This document shows positions 6,302-9,453 of a stretch of DNA of 9,453 nt, piece by piece. Source of the stretch: Treponema sp. (GTDB taxonomy: Bacteria > Spirochaetota > Spirochaetia > Treponematales > Breznakiellaceae); assembly GCA_031289935.1 (NCBI GenBank), contig JAITON010000020.1, positions 1-9,453 of the forward strand. Reading direction: 5' to 3'. The position numbers and the translations under genes were made by a program. Position 1 is the first letter of the stretch. Each line of letters opens with the position of its first letter. Below the pieces are notes generated by a model, which did not search any database, was not told the DNA's origin, and saw nothing but the letters and a program-made list of their open reading frames with translations.

Positions 6302-6337
6302 GGTAATTAGCGCTTTGCCAAGCTTTGCGTTGCATAC

Positions 6338-6367
6338 TTGACTATATGGAAAGTATTTGAAATACTT
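6338..6367 (+). promoter_or_regulatory. Candidate promoter with 17-bp palindrome, plus strand
   Basis: TTGACT (6338-6343) is followed after 17 bases by AATACT (6361-6366), a moderate sigma70-type pair pointing at the gene starting at 6396. The odd-length perfect palindrome AAGTATTTGAAATACTT (6351-6367) covers most of the spacer and the -10, so a dimeric repressor bound there would block the polymerase. It differs in sequence from the argC-side palindrome, suggesting a separate regulator. Confidence 0.4.
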
Positions 6368-6395
6368 ATGACCATTGTACAGAGAAGGCATGGTA

Positions 6396-6773
6396 ATGGC
6401 TGAAGCTACAGAGATGGAAGCACCGGAAGATGATCAGGATGAAGAATTCCACAGCGGCAAGATCTATTGTGCAAATTGTATTCAATGTAAACTGGTCCCC
6501 CCAAAAGTGGAGAAGGAAACACCCTATGGGCTGAGAATCCGCTGCGCCGCCGGGAAATGGAAGAAAAAGCTGGGCGAGGAAAAGCTTTACAAGTATTCCA
6601 CCGTCATCAGGCGGTATGTGGACGCCTGCGATACCTACGAAGAGATGGGAGACGCCCGGAAGTTTATTCGGGAACTCAAAAAAACCCTACTGACTGAACA
6701 AAAACGAGGCCTGACCAGCATCCTAACAGCGCCAGAAGGGATTGATTCGTTGCGGCGATTCGTGGTAGATTAG
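6396..6773 (+). CDS. Conserved-looking five-cysteine protein, unknown function
   Basis: The product is 125 residues from the ATG at 6396, chosen because AGAAGG (6383-6388) is seven bases upstream. A TTG at 6375 and an ATG at 6390 are open in the same frame but poorly placed. Residues 1-18 are very acidic. Then come IYCANCIQCKLV (C25, C28, C31), RIRCAAGKW (C50) and VDACDTYEEMGD (C78). The spacing C-x2-C-x2-C-x18-C-x27-C suggests a zinc or iron-sulphur site (inference). The C-terminal half is basic and helical. No signal peptide is seen, so it is probably cytoplasmic. It is followed after four bases by a lipoprotein gene and is divergent from argC. I do not recognise the family. Confidence 0.82.
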   Translation: MAEATEMEAPEDDQDEEFHSGKIYCANCIQCKLVPPKVEKETPYGLRIRCAAGKWKKKLGEEKLYKYSTVIRRYVDACDTYEEMGDARKFIRELKKTLLTEQKRGLTSILTAPEGIDSLRRFVVD

Positions 6774-6777
6774 CGCC

Positions 6778-7179
6778 ATGAAAAGAGCAACTAAGATTTT
6801 CCTTATTGTGGCAGCCTGTATACTTGCAAGTTGCGCCTCGGCCCCGGTCCTGCCGGAGAATATCAGCTCTGCGGAGCTTATCCAGCGCGGCCAGGAAGCC
6901 GTGGACGCAGGCCGTTATACTCAAGCGATACAGTATTTCCAGGCCATTCTGGACCGCTTTCCCGGGGATTTGCCCATGATCTGTAATGCGGAATATGAGA
7001 TCGCCCATACCTATTACAAGCAGAAAAAATACGGCCAGGCCCGGCAAGAACTCCATGCCCTCCTGAGCCGCTATGAAGGGGAGGATGCGGAACTTTTACC
7101 CCCCCACTTCAAACGGCTGGCAGAAATTCTCCTGGACACGATCGGTGATGACCCTGCGGCTGGTACCGGCGAAACCTAA
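6778..7179 (+). CDS. Small TPR lipoprotein
   Basis: This 133-residue protein has a lipoprotein signal peptide, MKRATKIFLIVAACILASC, with lipidated Cys19 in LASC. Two tetratricopeptide-like helix pairs follow: residues 31-62 (AELIQRGQEAVDAGRYTQAI and onward) and 66-98 (AEYEIAHTYYKQKKYGQA and onward). The arrangement recalls short BamD- or YbgF-like periplasmic TPR proteins, but it is much shorter than BamD, so no such function is claimed. The likely location is anchored to a membrane facing the periplasm, as a protein-protein interaction platform. The gene starts four bases after the upstream stop, with only a weak ribosome site, so translation is probably coupled. It converges on the next gene with a 27-bp gap and no obvious terminator. 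Confidence 0.85.
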   Translation: MKRATKIFLIVAACILASCASAPVLPENISSAELIQRGQEAVDAGRYTQAIQYFQAILDRFPGDLPMICNAEYEIAHTYYKQKKYGQARQELHALLSRYEGEDAELLPPHFKRLAEILLDTIGDDPAAGTGET

Positions 7180-7206
7180 AGCAGCGCTTATTAACCGGCG
7201 CGCTCC

Positions 7207-7860
7207 CTAGGGTTCCGTTATGGGCTCATCCATCATGGACGAAGGACTGTCTGCGGGAACATCACCAAGCAGGGACCAGAGCAAGGCATCGTCAAACAGG
7301 GCCGCCAAGGACGCGGCCATGGCGCGGGTAAAATAGAAAGCCACCCTGATGGACTGCAGGTCCTGCGCCGCCGCCGACTTATCCTTGGCTTCCAGTTGGG
7401 TAACGATAAAGTAGGGGTTCCCGTTATTGAAGGTATAGCCCAGCTCCAGGGTTGCGTCCCCATAGTGGCCGGTCATGCTTTTGACGATCCCCCAGCGGAT
7501 AAGAGCGGTGGTTTTCCCATAAGCCTGCCGGGTGCGGGAATTGTCCTGGAGACCGGGACCGTAATCGGCCTCATACCGCCGGAGGGCGCTGATAAAAGCC
7601 GCCCGCGCAGAGGCATCCCAATACTGACGAAAGTTCATCATCTGGTACTGATACTCCAGATAGACCTGATCGGTACGGGGATCCCAGCTAACGGCAACGG
7701 AGACCGGGCTCAGGGCCGAGCTAAAGATTCCGGAAAACCCAATATCGACGCTTCCCAGGCTGATGGCATCTCTATCGGCCACCGCAATCTCTCCGGGGCT
7801 CGATTCGCAGGACAGGAAGAGGGCCGCAACCACCAGAAAACCGGCAATAGACTTATACAT
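7207..7860 (-). CDS. Lipoprotein of unknown function
   Basis: This 217-residue protein starts MYKSIAGFLVVAALFLSC, a clear lipoprotein signal with lipidated Cys18. The mature part has a beta-rich middle (IGFSGIFSSALSPVSVAVSW, LEYQYQMMNFRQYW), a central helix (ARAAFISALRRYEADYG), further strands (ATLELGYTFNNGNPYFIVTQ) and a helical C-terminus rich in Ala and Leu. The segment LEYQYQMMNFRQYWDASARAAF followed by ALRRYE may be a family signature, but I do not recognise the family. It has its own promoter and a structured leader. The ribosome site is probably AAGGCGG (7873-7867), six bases from the ATG. Confidence 0.85.
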   Translation of the reverse strand: MYKSIAGFLVVAALFLSCESSPGEIAVADRDAISLGSVDIGFSGIFSSALSPVSVAVSWDPRTDQVYLEYQYQMMNFRQYWDASARAAFISALRRYEADYGPGLQDNSRTRQAYGKTTALIRWGIVKSMTGHYGDATLELGYTFNNGNPYFIVTQLEAKDKSAAAQDLQSIRVAFYFTRAMAASLAALFDDALLWSLLGDVPADSPSSMMDEPITEP

Positions 7861-7866
7861 AGCAAA

Positions 7867-7896
7867 CCGCCTTGCGGCGGCCCCTTTAAGGCCGCC
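7867..7896 (-). promoter_or_regulatory. Leader with two mutually exclusive hairpins
   Basis: In the transcript of the lipoprotein gene at 7207-7860, GGCGGCC (7896-7890) can pair with GGCCGCC (7882-7876). Alternatively CCGCC (7880-7876) can pair with GGCGG (7871-7867) around a GCAA loop. Both use the same CCGCC, so only one can form at a time. The second hairpin buries the only good Shine-Dalgarno-like sequence, AAGGCGG, six bases before the ATG. This would allow a translational on-off switch. The fold is visible in the sequence; any regulation is inference. Confidence 0.4.
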
Positions 7897-7912
7897 AAAT
7901 AGAGATACCTAT

Positions 7913-7941
7913 AGTATACCGGGATTTTCCCTGCCGGGCAA
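7913..7941 (-). promoter_or_regulatory. Candidate promoter for the lipoprotein at 7207-7860
   Basis: Minus-strand TTGCCC (7941-7936, four of six consensus bases) and TATACT (7918-7913, five of six) are separated by 17 bases. This leaves a leader of about 45 bases. The -35 box lies inside the relic of a surface-protein gene, so the promoter may have formed from that coding sequence. Confidence 0.5.
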
Positions 7942-8035
7942 TCCCCCCAGGGCCGCAGGTGGCCGTATTGCCGCTGATGGTCCCGCCGCTCATCGTGAAG
8001 GCGCCGCCGCTAAGAACACCGCACTGCCCCCTCCA
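7940..8035 (-). pseudogene. Relic of an SGGTISGNTA-repeat surface protein gene
   Basis: The minus strand reads GGAFTMSGGTISGNTATCG (roughly 8008-7952), a motif typical of large repeat-bearing beta-helix surface proteins in gut Treponema (from memory). Just upstream a neighbouring frame reads GGGSAVF (8033-8013), which would join it after one frameshift to give the usual glycine-rich lead-in. No start, no stop in a sensible place and no further repeat units are present, so this is a leftover fragment. A tiny functional ORF is unlikely. Confidence 0.55.
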
Positions 8036-8038
8036 CAC

Positions 8039-8081
8039 AAAAAAGCCGCCCCCTACATAGCAAGCTATGCCTGGAGGCGGC
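8039..8081 (-). terminator. Rho-independent terminator of the surface-protein gene
   Basis: In the minus-strand transcript GCCGCC (8081-8076) pairs with GGCGGC (8050-8045). An inner stem CATAG/CTATG (8069-8065 with 8060-8056) closes a CUUG loop, and six U residues (8044-8039) follow directly. It lies 75 bases past the stop codon at 8156 and is a convincing terminator for that gene. Confidence 0.85.
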
Positions 8082-8082
8082 G

Positions 8083-8112
8083 GGGAAAGCGGCATAGCCG
8101 CTTTCCCTTTTT
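8083..8112 (+). terminator. Rho-independent terminator facing right
   Basis: GGGAAAGCGGC (8083-8093) and GCCGCTTTCCC (8097-8107) form a perfect 11-bp stem with an ATA loop, followed by TTTTT (8108-8112) on the plus strand. It sits back to back with the left-facing terminator. No intact plus-strand gene ends here, so it probably stops antisense or readthrough transcription from the left. Confidence 0.75.
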
Positions 8113-8155
8113 CAGTGCCGGCTGTTACGTCCGCCGGTCACTGTGGGCGCGAGGG

Positions 8156-9453
8156 TTAGCTCCCCGATTTTGTCCAATTGGTGTAGAACACGATGCTTTG
8201 ATCCGTATACGGTTTTAGCACCGTAGTCGAAGGCGTTCCCGTAATCGTATAGGTTCCCACGCCGCCGGTTTTGAACGCACCACTATCAGGTGTTTCAGTG
8301 ATCGTGCCGTTAAGGATTATCGTCGATGCCGGTAGTGCCGTCGTCAAACCGAGACCGGGCATTGCTCCCGAACTTGCGGGTTGGCCATACACCAGTGCCT
8401 TTGGGTTAAGGTCCGCGGCCGCGTCAATAGTCAACGTTGTTCCTGCTACCAGCAACACGTCGTATATCAATCCGGCGGTTTTCTTGATTGTCACGTTTCC
8501 GTAAATTACCACATTCGTATCGAATGCGTCCAGGAAACCGTAACCGTCTTCTTCTGAACTGGAGCCTTTTGTTCCCCACACGGCTGTAGCATTTGTGTCG
8601 CTCGAAGGCGCAATCAGCCAGCCTTCAAAAGAACCGTAGTAGTCATGACTGCTCTCCATTTTTGCTGTATAGCCGTCAACCCACGTGTGTCCGTCGCGGT
8701 CGCCTTTGCCAACTGCGATTGAACCGCCCCACAGCACTCTAAACGCCGAGGTTGAACCCAAGGGCCAGCCCATCCACGCGGAATCGCGGACTTTGCCGCC
8801 AGCAGCTACGCGGACGGTTCCATTTTTGAATTTGCCGCTGTCTGTCATTTCTCCGCCCATAGTTTGAGTGGCGGCCACATCCAAGTACGCGCCGTTGTTT
8901 ACGACTATCCAGGTATACGTGTAACTAGTATCCTCGGTGGCGCCTAATTCGCCTGGCGGTATAACGACGTCAAGCAGGGCCGCGTTGTTTTCACCCGGCA
9001 CGCCTACGTTTATCCTTACAAGAGAGGCGGCATTAGTCCCCGTCGGCACAGCGGTCCCTTTCAGCTTGATATAATCGCCAGGTGACGCGTTGAACCATGC
9101 TTTTGCCTTGTTAGCCTCGGGTGCGACAACCAGGTGGAACAGAGCCAATGCCGCGGGCAAATCCTTGTTTGCCCTGTAGATGATGTCGATGTTCGTCAGA
9201 AGCTTTTCTTCCGCGACATAGTACCACTTGGCGTCGCCAGCGGGCTTCAGTTGCGCTATGCCGCCTGCTTTCACTTCCTGCACGGTGTACTCAACTGGCG
9301 TGCTCGCCGGGCGGGCGAACTTCGCGTCAACTGCGGTGAACTTAGCGGTCGCGCTTTCGCCGTTGTTCGTCACGGTTACGGTCAGCTCGGTGCCTGCGGA
9401 GCCAGTTCCTCTGACCTCGACTTTACTGCCGTTGACCGTGGCTGCGTAGTCCG
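8156..9453 (-). CDS. Secreted beta-rich surface protein, N-terminus off window
   Basis: The frame is open from the right edge to TAA 8158-8156, giving 432 visible residues. A GTG at 9373 is internal: the same frame continues upstream as DYAATVNGSKVEVRG and onward. The first ~45 residues (VNGSKVEVRGTGSAGTELTV, VTNNGESATAKFTAVD) look like an Ig-like beta domain. The middle and C-terminal part has short strands separated by Gly, Asn and Thr turns (VVIYGNVTIKK, GTTLTIDAAADL, STIILNGTITETPDSG, GTYTITGTPST), as in beta-helix or adhesin-like surface proteins. Cysteine is absent, which suits an exported protein. Base composition is nearer 50% GC than that of the arg genes. Function is not recognised; a role at the cell surface is inferred. 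Confidence 0.82.
   Translation of the reverse strand, partial: DYAATVNGSKVEVRGTGSAGTELTVTVTNNGESATAKFTAVDAKFARPASTPVEYTVQEVKAGGIAQLKPAGDAKWYYVAEEKLLTNIDIIYRANKDLPAALALFHLVVAPEANKAKAWFNASPGDYIKLKGTAVPTGTNAASLVRINVGVPGENNAALLDVVIPPGELGATEDTSYTYTWIVVNNGAYLDVAATQTMGGEMTDSGKFKNGTVRVAAGGKVRDSAWMGWPLGSTSAFRVLWGGSIAVGKGDRDGHTWVDGYTAKMESSHDYYGSFEGWLIAPSSDTNATAVWGTKGSSSEEDGYGFLDAFDTNVVIYGNVTIKKTAGLIYDVLLVAGTTLTIDAAADLNPKALVYGQPASSGAMPGLGLTTALPASTIILNGTITETPDSGAFKTGGVGTYTITGTPSTTVLKPYTDQSIVFYTNWTKSGS

Noticed and set aside
6375..6395. TTG at 6375 or ATG at 6390 as start of the five-cysteine protein
   Set aside because: AGAAGG lies seven bases before the ATG at 6396 but only one base before 6390 and downstream of 6375.
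7180..7206. Bidirectional terminator between the convergent lipoprotein genes
   Set aside because: Only a 5-bp AGCGC/GCGCT pairing with a 12-base loop is present and there is no T-run on either side.
9371..9373. GTG as the true start of the rightmost gene
   Set aside because: The frame stays open to the window edge and the upstream residues continue the same beta-rich domain. No signal peptide follows the GTG.

Overview
The window looks like part of a spirochaete chromosome, most likely a termite-gut-type Treponema. This is an inference from three things: several short lipoproteins with spirochaete-like lipoboxes (LFLSC, LASC), a surface-protein fragment carrying the FTMSGGTISGNTA motif that I associate with large surface proteins of gut Treponema, and a GC-rich core next to AT-rich and repeat-rich accessory DNA. 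No rRNA, tRNA, CRISPR array or intact transposase was seen.

Left part (1-1685): an AT-rich, cysteine-rich small gene runs off the left edge on the minus strand (1-308) behind a very good sigma70-type promoter. It is followed by a tandem array of 22-bp repeats (467-930) built from two related blocks that appear inverted around a palindromic centre. Next come two related hairpins that resemble IS200/IS605 ends (about 955-1056), and a lipoprotein gene broken by two frameshifts (1014-1506, minus). The stretch 1507-1685 has no gene; it holds a hairpin and a single dispersed copy of the 22-bp repeat just past the end of argD.

Centre (1686-6252, minus): a compact arginine biosynthesis operon in the order argC-argJ-argB-argD. 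It covers N-acetylglutamate to N-acetylornithine: ArgB phosphorylates N-acetylglutamate, ArgC reduces the phosphate, ArgD transaminates the semialdehyde, and ArgJ moves the acetyl group from N-acetylornithine back to glutamate, giving ornithine. All four enzymes keep their catalytic motifs. ArgD and ArgJ each carry a short in-frame tandem-repeat insertion. The motif TGCATAC occurs twice upstream of argC and twice between argJ and argB, which makes it a candidate arginine operator.

Right part (6253-9453): two genes are divergent from argC on the plus strand, a small five-cysteine protein (6396-6773) and a TPR lipoprotein (6778-7179). Converging on them is an unrecognised lipoprotein (7207-7860, minus). 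Its promoter lies inside a relic of an SGGTISGNTA surface-protein gene, and its leader can fold into two mutually exclusive hairpins. Two back-to-back terminators of opposite polarity follow. The 3' part of a large secreted beta-rich surface protein gene (8156-9453, minus) runs off the right edge.
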